In this document: piece by piece, positions 18,199 through 26,775 of the stretch
How positions within the stretch are numbered: position 1 is the stretch's first letter
Layout of the letters: every line of letters starts with the position of its first letter
Assembly: GCA_964473245.1 (NCBI GenBank)
Contig: CAYYOL010000008.1
Location: forward strand, 4,560-68,559
Origin: CAYZJV01 sp964473245
Lineage (GTDB): Bacteria; Spirochaetota; Spirochaetia; Sphaerochaetales; Sphaerochaetaceae
Reading direction: 5' to 3'
DNA: 64,000 nt
The notes under the pieces: generated by a model
Database searches by the model: none
What the model was told of the DNA's origin: nothing
Seen by the model: the letters and a program-made list of their open reading frames with translations, nothing else
Position numbers and translations under genes: made by a program

Positions 18199-18660
18199 AT
18201 GAAAAGAGTATGGCTATCGATGCTTGTCGTCGTGGTGATCATTCTTGCCACAGGGTGTCCAGATGTGGTCTCTTCAGACACGGTTTCGGTCACGGTGTAC
18301 TTCATGAACGAATCTGCCTCTATCGGAATCACTTCGTTTCAATGGAAACTCGCCGATGATACATGGAGTGCGGATCTGATTCCTGAAGGAGAGGTCCTAC
18401 CAGCTGGCGACTATTTTATCACAGAGGTAGTTATGCCGAGAAACGGAAAAATGTACTATCGAGTGAAATCCGATAACAGTGATTACATTACCCACTATGA
18501 AGAGGAAGCGTTGCATGTGCTCCATTGGGCAGGAGATACCCGTTATTGCGGTGTGACATTGGCCGAGGATGAAGACTGTATATATGCCTCAGGATTCACC
18601 AGTGGCTGGAGTACTGATGAGGGTTTCGCAGATGAAAATCTAGCCAGTTGGCAACAGTAG
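18199..18660 (+). CDS. Putative lipoprotein of unknown function
   Basis: A 153-residue protein whose N-terminus is a lipoprotein signal peptide: MKRVWLSMLVVVVIILATGC, with the lipobox ATGC at residues 17-20. The mature part is acidic and contains no domain I recognise. The ATG at 18199 is used because GTGAGGG lies upstream and the charged n-region starts there. TTGAAG and TATTAT with a 17-bp spacer lie upstream on the plus strand (about 18133-18161) and could be its promoter. The gene faces away from the dehydratase and ends at a strong hairpin. A surface or periplasmic role is implied by the lipid anchor only. Confidence 0.7.
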   Translation: MKRVWLSMLVVVVIILATGCPDVVSSDTVSVTVYFMNESASIGITSFQWKLADDTWSADLIPEGEVLPAGDYFITEVVMPRNGKMYYRVKSDNSDYITHYEEEALHVLHWAGDTRYCGVTLAEDEDCIYASGFTSGWSTDEGFADENLASWQQ

Positions 18661-18669
18661 TACCGTACC

Positions 18670-18697
18670 CTCTGGGATGGTTAAACGCATCCCAGAG
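18670..18697. terminator. Strong hairpin after the lipoprotein gene
   Basis: A perfect 10-bp stem (CTCTGGGATG, 18670-18679; CATCCCAGAG, 18688-18697) with an 8-nt loop lies 10 bp beyond the lipoprotein stop. It also faces the end of the convergent eight-gene operon. There is no T-run, so termination efficiency is uncertain. Confidence 0.6.
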
Positions 18698-18768
18698 TAT
18701 CAATGAGATCTAGCCGTATCATGAGGAACACACGGATGAGTATCCATGTGGATCCTCACTTTTCTCTC

Positions 18769-19896
18769 CTAAAACACCCATGCCGCCCCGACCATGACAC
18801 CGAGAGATGGGGAGCCCGGATTCGCCTTCCAGGAGAACAGATCTCCCTGTTCACCCATGAACGCAGTTGCATACCCATGGAAGCTGAGCCCTTGCATCAC
18901 GTTCCATGTTGCTCCTGTAGTGATCGAAGCGCTGAGATCGATCGGAGAGACTATGGATCTCAATGAAAAGTTCCAGCTCTCGTTCGGTACATAAGCGACC
19001 TCGGGGTAGAGGAGTATACCGTAGGCATCATTCGATGCTTGGGCGGACCATGCGCCGAATGGTCTCACCAGTGCTTCGAGCCTCAGGGTGAGTGTTCCTT
19101 GCCATCCCACGGAAATCATATGAAACAATCCACCACTCACTAGCCAGCTCTCTTCCAGTTCTTCGGCGATCTCGCTAGCCGGGTAGGCGACATTCACCGA
19201 CGAGGCAGCGTACCAGTCCGGACCGAAATTCCCCTGCAATGACACATAAGGGGAGACTACCTTTCCTGTATCCACACTACCCACAGAATCTGCGCGATAG
19301 GCACCACCGAACTCCACTTTGAGAGAACCGACAGTCGTGTAGATTCTCCCTCCGAGCACCGTATCTCTCGGGTGGAAGTCCAATTCCTCAGGAGGGATCA
19401 CGACCGCCTCCACAAAGGAAAATGGTCCGAAAGGGACGGTAACCGAGGTGAGCCACTTCGTTGACGTCCTGAGTTCCTGATTCGTAAGATCCACAGCCGT
19501 ATCCGAACTGCCGAACAAAAGATCGGCAGCATTGAAGAGCACTCCGTCGCCCCAGCCGACACGGGTCTTTCCCGCAGTCAGGCGGAAGTTGGGGAAGCGA
19601 ACGCGGAGATAGGCTCTATCTACAGCTACTGAAACAGGATCCTCTCCAATGTCGAGTTGTGAGTCCTGATAACTGAACGACAGAGCCAGATCGCCACGCA
19701 CATTCCCCTCGTTCGGACTCTTGAATGATACCGATGCGCGTGGACTCATGAGATGGATGAACTCAGGATCCGAGTCGGTATCGGCAAAGGAGAACACGTG
19801 GTAGAGCTGCAGATCCACCACCGGCGTTGCCGCAGCGAAGAGCACTCCTATACTTGCCATGATTGCCAGAGTGAAAAACAATCCAAAACGTTTCAT
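18769..19896 (-). CDS. Outer-membrane beta-barrel protein of the LolA/ABC cluster
   Basis: A 375-residue exported protein: signal peptide about residues 1-22 (ending VLFAAATP), then alternating hydrophobic and polar strands throughout and a C-terminal GAAWVF. The terminal aromatic residue on an amphipathic strand is the usual beta-barrel insertion signal. KTRVGWGDGVLFNAADLLF near residue 110 recalls barrel proteins found beside COG2834 proteins in other bacteria. It is the last gene of the GntR-slipin-ABC operon, 10 bp after the LolA-like gene, so it is probably the outer-membrane end of that system. ATG at 19896 is preferred to a GTG three codons earlier. Confidence 0.75.
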   Translation of the reverse strand: MKRFGLFFTLAIMASIGVLFAAATPVVDLQLYHVFSFADTDSDPEFIHLMSPRASVSFKSPNEGNVRGDLALSFSYQDSQLDIGEDPVSVAVDRAYLRVRFPNFRLTAGKTRVGWGDGVLFNAADLLFGSSDTAVDLTNQELRTSTKWLTSVTVPFGPFSFVEAVVIPPEELDFHPRDTVLGGRIYTTVGSLKVEFGGAYRADSVGSVDTGKVVSPYVSLQGNFGPDWYAASSVNVAYPASEIAEELEESWLVSGGLFHMISVGWQGTLTLRLEALVRPFGAWSAQASNDAYGILLYPEVAYVPNESWNFSLRSIVSPIDLSASITTGATWNVMQGLSFHGYATAFMGEQGDLFSWKANPGSPSLGVMVGAAWVF

Positions 19897-19906
19897 GAGC
19901 AACACC

Positions 19907-20641
19907 TCACCAAGTCAGATTCTGCAATGTGAAGATCGCAGGGTCGACAGCTACGGAGATATCGAGATGGTGGATTCTCATCTCGGTCGACGAATTACGT
20001 TTCATGGCATCTGAGATGGTGGAGACCTTCGGAAGAGTCCTCCCCTCGACCTCCATCGTCTCCTGCACCATCATCTCCTTCAGCAATCGTCCCGATTGTG
20101 TAGAGAACTCACCTTTCCAGACCATGAAGGTCTCAGTGTCGACCCAGAGCTTCTGCATGGGGTAGGCAACGGTGCGTGTCTTCGCGGTGAGCTCAAGGAC
20201 ATGGCACTCCCTACCGTCGATCTGCTCGGTACCGAGCAACTTCGCCGTGTAGTTGGCAAGCGTATTTCGTTCACCAGTCATATCCTCATAGGAGATATCG
20301 CTTCCGAGCATGCTTTGTCTGAGCGCAGCACCTTGCAATCGGATCAGCTCCTCCGCATCGGGATAGAACAGATAGAGCTCCCCTGAGGTCCGCAAGACCT
20401 TCTGTCCTCGTTCGGCGACACTGGTGAACTCGATCAGGGAATCGTACTGACCCTGTGACCAGGCTTTGAACGTACTCCGCTTCTGGCCGAATCGATCGGT
20501 GGTCACGATCTCTCCTTCGGAATAGGAGTGTTCGAATGTTTCCACCTCATCCATGGCTCGAACGATATCCTCGGCACTCATCGCACCGAGCGGCATGAGG
20601 ATCACACAGGAAAGTAGGAGTAGGGTAATTAATTTAGACAT
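19907..20641 (-). CDS. Outer-membrane lipoprotein-sorting-like protein (COG2834, LolA-type fold)
   Basis: A 244-residue periplasmic protein with a signal peptide (MSKLITLLLLSCVILMPLGAMSA). The mature part has the features of COG2834: long beta segments, LYLFYPDAEELIRLQG, GSDISYEDMTG, and a paired region DGRECHVLELTAKT / YPMQKLWVDTETFMVWKGEF. LolA-fold proteins present a hydrophobic cup that carries lipid-modified cargo across the periplasm. The start at 20641 overlaps the end of the upstream permease gene, so translation is coupled. In this operon it probably hands cargo between the ABC permeases and the barrel protein. It is distinct from a housekeeping LolA, which is shorter. Confidence 0.85.
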   Translation of the reverse strand: MSKLITLLLLSCVILMPLGAMSAEDIVRAMDEVETFEHSYSEGEIVTTDRFGQKRSTFKAWSQGQYDSLIEFTSVAERGQKVLRTSGELYLFYPDAEELIRLQGAALRQSMLGSDISYEDMTGERNTLANYTAKLLGTEQIDGRECHVLELTAKTRTVAYPMQKLWVDTETFMVWKGEFSTQSGRLLKEMMVQETMEVEGRTLPKVSTISDAMKRNSSTEMRIHHLDISVAVDPAIFTLQNLTW

Positions 20642-21863
20642 AACGCAAAGCCTCCACAGGTTCGATTTTCGCTGCACGACGGCTTGGTATGAGCGTAGTT
20701 GCCGCCGAAATAATGACAGAATAGAAATAGACAATGATCACTGTCCAGATATTGAATTTGGGATATAGAATGCTGGAGATCTCCATATCGATGCCGCTCA
20801 TCGCATCGGTAAAGTTCAACCCAGCCTGTTGCAGATAGAGTATCACACCAGAGCCCACGATGACACCGACGGCAGCTCCGACTGCACTGATGAACGTCCC
20901 CTCAAGGAAGAAGAGCCTGGTGAGTTCCTTCCCATGCATCCCCAGTGCCTGGAGCGTCCCGATCTCTCGCATCCGCTCGTAAATCACCATCATCGTGGTG
21001 TTTATGATCACCGTACTGCCCAAGACAATGAAGAATATGCCTATGATGTAGTAGATGAATTGGGCTATCTCGATGAAGCCGTACATCATGCTGATATCCT
21101 GATACGCCTCAACATCGAGTCGAGTTCCGGTTGCAGATTCGAGTCGATCGAGAATCTGTGTCGCCATGGCCCGTTCATCACCATCAACGGTGATCAGTAC
21201 CTCCTGTACCTCCTGATTCATCCTGAGGAAGTATTGCACGCGATCGAGCGGAGCCCAGAAGAATTGTGCATTCAGCGCTGCAACGGGGAACGTCCCTATT
21301 CCCACGATCTCCAGTGTGATAGCGTTGCTCCCTCTGGCAGCGGTTGTGCTCATGATCGTGATCTTGTCGCCGATGGAGACTCTGAGATCCCGTGCCAGCA
21401 CTGCTCCGATCAGCATCTCGTTCTCACCTTCCTGAGGGATTCGCCCCTCCTTGATGATCGAATCGAGGTCCTGAAACGACGATTCGCGAGCGAAATCGGC
21501 TCCGATACCCACTGCAGGGTGATTGCCACCATTGATATAGAACGAAGAGGCGAAGGTTATCCGGGGTACATAATCGGTGATCCCCTCCATGGTCGAAAGG
21601 GTGGAGTCGATCGTATCCCAATCCACGTTCAAGTGTACCGGATTATATCGTTCGAATTCTGCAAAACTACTGTTCCGGACTCTGACCTCTCCGGTATAGT
21701 ATGTGGCGAGGTTGTGTGCCATGTCTTCGCGCATGCCCTGAACCAGAGCGAAGAGGAACACGATACTCATGGCAGCCACAGCTATGGCTATTCCAGAGAG
21801 GATCGATCTCCTTCTGTTTCTACTTATGTTTCTGAATGCTACATGTATCAGTTTCATTGTCAT
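20634..21863 (-). CDS. ABC transporter permease, FtsX/MacB type (third copy)
   Basis: A 409-residue inner-membrane permease: one N-terminal helix (about residues 18-40), a large periplasmic MacB-core-like domain (about 45-265) and three C-terminal helices, with YERMREIGTLQALGM, the conserved motif preceding helix 3 in LolC/E and MacB permeases. It is more divergent than the two 417-residue permeases of the same operon: its periplasmic domain shares the fold pattern but little sequence. It ends in RRAAKIEPVEALRYV. It follows the second permease by 12 bp and overlaps the LolA-like gene. Confidence 0.9.
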   Translation of the reverse strand: MTMKLIHVAFRNISRNRRRSILSGIAIAVAAMSIVFLFALVQGMREDMAHNLATYYTGEVRVRNSSFAEFERYNPVHLNVDWDTIDSTLSTMEGITDYVPRITFASSFYINGGNHPAVGIGADFARESSFQDLDSIIKEGRIPQEGENEMLIGAVLARDLRVSIGDKITIMSTTAARGSNAITLEIVGIGTFPVAALNAQFFWAPLDRVQYFLRMNQEVQEVLITVDGDERAMATQILDRLESATGTRLDVEAYQDISMMYGFIEIAQFIYYIIGIFFIVLGSTVIINTTMMVIYERMREIGTLQALGMHGKELTRLFFLEGTFISAVGAAVGVIVGSGVILYLQQAGLNFTDAMSGIDMEISSILYPKFNIWTVIIVYFYSVIISAATTLIPSRRAAKIEPVEALRYV

Positions 21864-21875
21864 GATTCTGCTCCT

Positions 21876-23129
21876 CTACTGGTGTCTGAGACACGACGGG
21901 ATATCCATCTTTAACGCTCTTCTCGTGGGAATATAGGCCACAAGCATCGATAGGAGTGTACCGAATAAGAATGCCACCACCAGTGTCGCTGGACTCCACG
22001 CTCCTCTCATGACACTCTGGATTCGATATCCCATATCAAGATCCCGCATGAGAAATCCCAGATCCACACCAACATTCACCATGTAGATGTTTCCTAGGAC
22101 ACCGAGCAAGACCCCGGTGATCGAACCAATGAGGCCGATTCCGCCTGCCTCGATCATGAATGAGAGCTGGATCGCCCTGTCGCTCATACCGAGTGCACGC
22201 ATCATTCCCAACTCACGAATTCTTTCATAGATGGCCATGAGCATCGTGTTGGAAATACCCACAGCAGCGATAAGGAATACCATGAAAAGAATCATGCTCG
22301 TGCCGCCCCGTTTCGTCTCTGCTAGCGCTACATAGTCCTGAGCGAGTTCATCCCATCTGGCGACTTTCACTCGCTGAGACGAGTCGTCCAGCATCTCTGC
22401 GATACGGGCTACCTCTTTGGATATATCGCTTCGTTCAGGAATTGCCATATTGATCTCTGTGACCGTTCCCTCCATACCGAGGTACTCGTCGGCAACATCG
22501 ATTGGAATCATGAGGAGCGTCCTGTTCACGTTCGGGTTCGGACAGTTGACTATACCTACGATCTGCATATCCATTGCCTCGTAGAAACCACCCCTTCCTC
22601 GAGTCACGAACGTTACCCAGTATCCGAGTTCTGCTCCGATATCCTCTGCGAACCACGATCCGATGACCAGTTCATTTGCACCGGCTTCTGCGAACCGACC
22701 CTCGATGAGCGTCTCCTCGAATCGAAATACGGTATTGTCGAGGTCAGGATCCACTGCAGTGACCTGAACAGACATGTTCCCATCCTCTCCAAAGTCGTCG
22801 CTGTAGAGAATCATATCGGCTGCGAATGTAGTGCGTGGTGCAGCGGGGATACCTATCTGTTCTAGCGATGAGATGATCTCGTACGGTTGTTCAACCGAGA
22901 TATCTAATGGCTTGAGAAGTCGTTCTTCCCAGTACTCTTCGTGCATGATCCGCGCCGAAGAGGTCTCGTACCAGCGGAGATTCCGCATCGATTCAGCCTC
23001 CACACCAATGAGCACAGAGTCGACCACGATGAACATCATGAGTCCAATGGCAATGGCGAAAGCGGTTATGAGCGTTCTCCTCCGGTACCGGCTGAGATTC
23101 TTCAATGCAAGGGAGATGATGAATTTCAT
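21876..23129 (-). CDS. ABC transporter permease, FtsX/MacB type (second copy)
   Basis: A 417-residue permease with the same topology: helix about 18-40, periplasmic domain, then three helices after IYERIRELGMMRALGM. It is closely related over its whole length to the permease at 23824-25077: both have exactly 417 residues, share YSDDFGEDGN/YSEDFGEDGN, IVGIVNCPNPNVNR and FLIAAVGISNTM, and end in IPSCLRHQ. They are therefore products of a gene duplication. The gene begins 2 bp after the ATPase stop, with AGGTAACG before the ATG. Confidence 0.9.
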   Translation of the reverse strand: MKFIISLALKNLSRYRRRTLITAFAIAIGLMMFIVVDSVLIGVEAESMRNLRWYETSSARIMHEEYWEERLLKPLDISVEQPYEIISSLEQIGIPAAPRTTFAADMILYSDDFGEDGNMSVQVTAVDPDLDNTVFRFEETLIEGRFAEAGANELVIGSWFAEDIGAELGYWVTFVTRGRGGFYEAMDMQIVGIVNCPNPNVNRTLLMIPIDVADEYLGMEGTVTEINMAIPERSDISKEVARIAEMLDDSSQRVKVARWDELAQDYVALAETKRGGTSMILFMVFLIAAVGISNTMLMAIYERIRELGMMRALGMSDRAIQLSFMIEAGGIGLIGSITGVLLGVLGNIYMVNVGVDLGFLMRDLDMGYRIQSVMRGAWSPATLVVAFLFGTLLSMLVAYIPTRRALKMDIPSCLRHQ

Positions 23130-23131
23130 CG

Positions 23132-23809
23132 TTACCTCCTCTCGTCACTTTCGATCTGCCCGTCGTGTAGCGACACCAGACGTCTCGCGTACTCCATTAC
23201 CATGGTATCGTGGGTCGAGAAGATGAACGTCGTGTGATACTTCTCGTTCATCTGTTTCATGAGCTTCAGTATCTCCTCTCCTGTCTTGGAGTCGAGGTTT
23301 GCAGTCGGTTCATCGGCAAGTACGATCTTTGGGTTTTTCACCAGAGCACGTGCGATGGCAATCCGTTGTTGCTGCCCACCGGAGAGACGATCGGGACGTC
23401 TATGTTCCATCCCCTCCAGGCCAACCTCCCTGAGGATCCGCATGGTCCGTTCTTCGATCTCCTTCTCGGGAAGAGAGAGTATCGACAGGACAAAGGAGAC
23501 ATTCTCGTAGGCGGTGAGTACCGGGATGAGGTTGTATGTCTGGAAGATGAATCCAAGATTGTGTCTTCTGAATTCGGTCTTCGCTCGTTTGTCCATCTGT
23601 GAAACGCGAGTACCGTCAATGGTGATCTCTCCACCATCGAGTGCATCGATGCACCCGATAAGGTTAAGCAACGTGGTCTTGCCCGATCCCGAAGGCCCTG
23701 CTATGGAGATGAACTCTCCATCGGCAATCTCCAAAGAGACTCCCTTGAGGGCGCGAACGACCGTCTCTCCTGCATGGTAATTACGTACGACATCTTGTAC
23801 TTGAATCAT
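23132..23809 (-). CDS. ABC transporter ATP-binding protein (LolD/MacB type)
   Basis: The ATPase that drives the surrounding permeases. In 225 residues it shows Walker A GPSGSGKTT, a Q-loop in FIFQTYNLIPVLTAYENV, signature LSGGQQQRIAIARAL, Walker B IVLADEPTANLDS and a switch His in FIFSTHD. The short length and the wording of these motifs are typical of LolD/MacB/SalX ATPases that act mechanically on cargo in the periplasm rather than moving it through the membrane. The ATG at 23809 (MIQVQDVV) is the family start. The longer frame to 23947 runs into the neighbouring permease gene and is not used. It sits between the two duplicate permeases. Confidence 0.93.
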   Translation of the reverse strand: MIQVQDVVRNYHAGETVVRALKGVSLEIADGEFISIAGPSGSGKTTLLNLIGCIDALDGGEITIDGTRVSQMDKRAKTEFRRHNLGFIFQTYNLIPVLTAYENVSFVLSILSLPEKEIEERTMRILREVGLEGMEHRRPDRLSGGQQQRIAIARALVKNPKIVLADEPTANLDSKTGEEILKLMKQMNEKYHTTFIFSTHDTMVMEYARRLVSLHDGQIESDERR

Positions 23810-23823
23810 TACGACTCTCCTTT

Positions 23824-25077
23824 CTATTGGTGTCTGAGACATGACGGAATATCCTGTTTCGTGGCTCGTCTGGTGGGGAACCACGAGACGATCACCGATA
23901 ATAGTATTCCCATGGTGAATGTGGTGAGAATTCCGCGAACATGCCATGTCCCACGGAATATGCTTTGTATACGATAGCCGAGATCCATCTCTCGCATGAG
24001 AAATCCAAAATCTATCCCGTAGTGGACAAGGTAGAGATTTGCAAGTATTCCTGCCGCGGTCCCTACGAGTGAACCGAGTAGGCCGATGCCTGCCGATTCC
24101 AGAATGAACAGGAGATGTATCTGCCGGTCACTCATGCCCAGTGCCCGCATCATTCCCAACTCTCGTACCCGTTCATTGATCGCCATGATCATGGTGTTCG
24201 AGATTCCCACAGCGGCGATGAGGAATACGAGGAACAGTATAACCGATGAGGATCCGGTCTCAGCCTCGATCATGGCTATGTAGTCGCTTGCCATTTCGTC
24301 CCAGCTTAAGACCGTCAATGGAGCACCCGAGGCGGCCATGAGTGTGCCTATTAGCTCTTTTTCATGAGAGATGTCTGCAGAATCGGGCAGGGCTATGGCA
24401 ATCTCGGTCGCCAGGCCCTCCATAGCAAGGTAGTCACTGATCGTATCGATTGGAACAAGGAGAAGTGATCGGTTCACATTCGGATTCGGACAATTCACGA
24501 TACCGACTATCTTCATGTCCATGGCTTCGAAGAATCCGCCGTTCCCACGGGTCACAAGGGTAACCCAGTAGCCAACCTCAGCGTTGATATCTTCTGCCAT
24601 CCAGGAACCAATGACCATCTCGTTGCTCCCCATCTCGGGGTAACGACCAGTCATGAGGGTCTGTTCCAGATCGAAGACCGTACTATCAAGGGCTGTGTCG
24701 ATAGCGGTGACCTGAACTGGGATGTTTCCATCCTCTCCAAAATCCTCACTGTAGAGGATGAGATCTGCAGAGAAGCGGGTGCGTGGAGTCGCGCGATAAC
24801 CGGCATCGTGCAATTCGGTTACCCGATCGTAGGGTTGAGGAACCGAAACATCGAGCGGCATGAGAATTCTGTCCTCCCAATACTCGGTATGCATGACTTT
24901 CAACGATGCCGTTTCGTACTGCTTGAGGTTACGAACCGACTCACGGTCGATACCGACAAGGAGTGAGTCTATCATCAGAAACAGCATGAGTCCGACTCCA
25001 ATCACCGTCGCGGTTATGAGCGTTCTGCGGCGGTATCGAGAGAGATTCTTGACTGCCAGCAGCATGAGGAACTTCAT
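23824..25077 (-). CDS. ABC transporter permease, FtsX/MacB type (first copy)
   Basis: The 417-residue duplicate of the permease at 21876-23129: one helix, a periplasmic domain of about 220 residues, and three helices following INERVRELGMMRALGM. By eye, well over half of the residues match the sister copy. With two similar permeases and one ATPase the core could form a heterodimer as in LolCDE, with the third permease as an alternative partner. It starts with ATG behind AAGGAGTAGGAG, 6 bp after the slipin stop. Confidence 0.9.
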   Translation of the reverse strand: MKFLMLLAVKNLSRYRRRTLITATVIGVGLMLFLMIDSLLVGIDRESVRNLKQYETASLKVMHTEYWEDRILMPLDVSVPQPYDRVTELHDAGYRATPRTRFSADLILYSEDFGEDGNIPVQVTAIDTALDSTVFDLEQTLMTGRYPEMGSNEMVIGSWMAEDINAEVGYWVTLVTRGNGGFFEAMDMKIVGIVNCPNPNVNRSLLLVPIDTISDYLAMEGLATEIAIALPDSADISHEKELIGTLMAASGAPLTVLSWDEMASDYIAMIEAETGSSSVILFLVFLIAAVGISNTMIMAINERVRELGMMRALGMSDRQIHLLFILESAGIGLLGSLVGTAAGILANLYLVHYGIDFGFLMREMDLGYRIQSIFRGTWHVRGILTTFTMGILLSVIVSWFPTRRATKQDIPSCLRHQ

Positions 25078-25083
25078 GGTCTC

Positions 25084-26190
25084 CTACTCCTTCGACTCGG
25101 GTTCGTCTTTTGGGACTATCTCCGGGTGTTCACTTTGCAACTTTTGCAGTGCGGCACTCCCAAGTACCGTTCCAAGGTTCATATTGTCCAGGATCGATGC
25201 CGGCATGAGCATCATCGAATTGTTTCTTCGGATTCCCTCGTATACCATGTTCATGGCACGAAGCTGCAGTGCGGTCGGGTTGTGTGCATACATCTTTGCC
25301 GCCTCTTCGAACTGTTTCGCGATCTCGACCTCGGCTGCTGCGAGAATGACCCGTGAACGCTTCTCGCGTTCAGCTTGCGCCTGCTTGCTCAATGCATCTT
25401 CGAGCTCTTTCGGTATGATGATATCGGTGATTTCGATCGAGAGGATCGTGACGCCCCACGGATTCGTCTTCGCATCGAGTGCCTGTTGGATCTCTCTTCC
25501 GAGTTCCTCTCGTTCACTGAGCAGTGAACCGAGCTCATGCTTCCCTATGGCGTCGCGCAACGCAGTCTGAGCCGAAAGGATGACCGCCTCCATGTAGTGT
25601 TCCACCTCGAGTACCGCATGCTTGGCATCCCAGATCATCCAGAAAGCCAAAGCATCGACATGCACAGGCACGGTATCGCGGGTGAGTGTCTTCTCTGCAC
25701 TAAAGTCGGTTGCCCGTATTCTTGTATCCACGAACTCTGCGATTCGGTCGATCAATGGAAGCAGTATGTGCAAACCTGGTCCGTATACGCGGCGGTATTT
25801 ACCCATTCGGAGCACGACCACCTTGTCCCAATGCAACACCAGCTGAATCGAAGCAGAGATGAATAGTCCGAGGGTGCCTGCAATTCCTAATGGATAGAGA
25901 TCGGCTGTGAATTGTCCGAACAATATGAGCCAGATAACAACCGCGAGCAGGATGATCGTTGACCACATGGGGACAATGGCAATCAGGATCGAGGCGATGA
26001 GTATTGTCACCGCCATGGATATGACCTGCATAGTGGGGACCAAGGGGAACATGGTTGTCTGCACCCAGATGCCGAGCCCTATGAAGATCGCAAGTATGAA
26101 GAATGAGACTGCTCCATATGCGAAATCCTTGTTCAGTGAGAACTGTTGCAGGTTCTTGATCCGTTCATATTTCTTGGTGAATAGGTTCAT
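25084..26190 (-). CDS. Slipin / SPFH-domain membrane protein
   Basis: A 368-residue member of the stomatin/prohibitin/flotillin family, scaffold proteins that form large membrane rings. Four hydrophobic stretches fill about residues 25-120, more than the single hairpin of most slipins. The SPFH domain follows: VVVLRMGKYRRVYGPGLHILLPLID, then DTRIRATDFSAEKTLTRDTVPVHVDALAFW, QTALRDAIGKHELGSLLSEREEL and ITDIIIPKELEDALS (positions about 120-270). An Ala/Glu-rich helix with QAQAEREKRSR follows. The ATG overlaps the gntR stop (ATGA). Slipins are not usual partners of LolCDE-type transporters, so a local scaffolding role is an inference. Confidence 0.85.
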   Translation of the reverse strand: MNLFTKKYERIKNLQQFSLNKDFAYGAVSFFILAIFIGLGIWVQTTMFPLVPTMQVISMAVTILIASILIAIVPMWSTIILLAVVIWLILFGQFTADLYPLGIAGTLGLFISASIQLVLHWDKVVVLRMGKYRRVYGPGLHILLPLIDRIAEFVDTRIRATDFSAEKTLTRDTVPVHVDALAFWMIWDAKHAVLEVEHYMEAVILSAQTALRDAIGKHELGSLLSEREELGREIQQALDAKTNPWGVTILSIEITDIIIPKELEDALSKQAQAEREKRSRVILAAAEVEIAKQFEEAAKMYAHNPTALQLRAMNMVYEGIRRNNSMMLMPASILDNMNLGTVLGSAALQKLQSEHPEIVPKDEPESKE

Positions 26191-26609
26191 GCTTCTCCTC
26201 CTTTTTGTAATGTATCGCTCCCCAACTCCTGAATGTGGGCGAGTATCTCCTCCAGCGTGAATCCGTAGGAGGCTGCCTTGGTTATGTATGTCCGGGTGAT
26301 CTCAGTGAGAATCCGTTCCCGCTCAATGGAGTCGATGGAGATTTGTTTATCGCTGATGAAGGTTCCCGAGCCCTGTTGTGTCACGACGATGTTCCGAATT
26401 TCCATCTCGTTGTAGGCACGGGCAACCGTGTTTGGATTGATGCTGAGGTCAACTGCTAGGCTACGGACTGTAGGGAGACGCTCACCTTTCGAGAGACGTC
26501 CATCTGCAATGGCCATTTCGACTTGCAAGATGATCTGTTTGTAGTATGGCACCCCGCTTTTAGGATCCAATGTGAACGTGAGGGTCTTCTGTTCCACCAC
26601 CTTTGTCAT
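26187..26609 (-). CDS. GntR family regulator, YtrA subfamily
   Basis: A 140-residue regulator with an N-terminal winged helix: GVPYYKQIILQVEMAIADGRLSKGERLPTVRSLAVDLSINPNTVARAYNEME (about residues 19-70), then a short C-terminal dimerisation helix of the YtrA kind, with no large effector domain. YtrA regulators typically head operons of ABC transporters active at the envelope and repress them. That is the position here: it is the first gene, overlaps the slipin gene, and lies behind a promoter carrying a matching inverted repeat. Confidence 0.9.
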   Translation of the reverse strand: MTKVVEQKTLTFTLDPKSGVPYYKQIILQVEMAIADGRLSKGERLPTVRSLAVDLSINPNTVARAYNEMEIRNIVVTQQGSGTFISDKQISIDSIERERILTEITRTYITKAASYGFTLEEILAHIQELGSDTLQKGGEA

Positions 26610-26633
26610 AACATAATCCCTTTTTCAACTAGA

Positions 26634-26667
26634 ATTGTATTAGTGTATTAGTACAATGTCAATACAC
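26634..26667 (-). promoter_or_regulatory. Promoter and operator of the GntR-slipin-ABC operon
   Basis: Minus strand: TTGACA (26662-26657), 17-bp spacer, TACAAT (26639-26634). A perfect inverted repeat, GTGTATT-N11-AATACAC (26643-26667), covers the -35 box and most of the spacer. Arm sequence and spacing resemble known YtrA-type operators (GTGTA...TACAC). Autorepression by the GntR protein is the natural reading. Confidence 0.75.
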
Positions 26668-26717
26668 AAATTCTCCCTTTACTGAAATAATCGGGTATTT
26701 TTTCTTGTCGATGAAAC

Positions 26718-26746
26718 TTGACGCCCGTTCGATTGTTCTTCATAGT
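26718..26746 (+). promoter_or_regulatory. Promoter of the rhodanese-ABC-F pair
   Basis: TTGACG (26718-26723) and CATAGT (26741-26746) are spaced by 17 bp, about 30 bp before the ATG, which has AAGGAG in front. Confidence 0.5.
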
Positions 26747-26775
26747 ACTACGAAGCATGCAAGAAGGAGCTGATT

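Noticed and set aside
20829..21914. Open frame of 361 codons opposite the third permease
   Set aside because: Antisense shadow of the FtsX-type permease; very rich in His, Asp and Arg and without any family motif.
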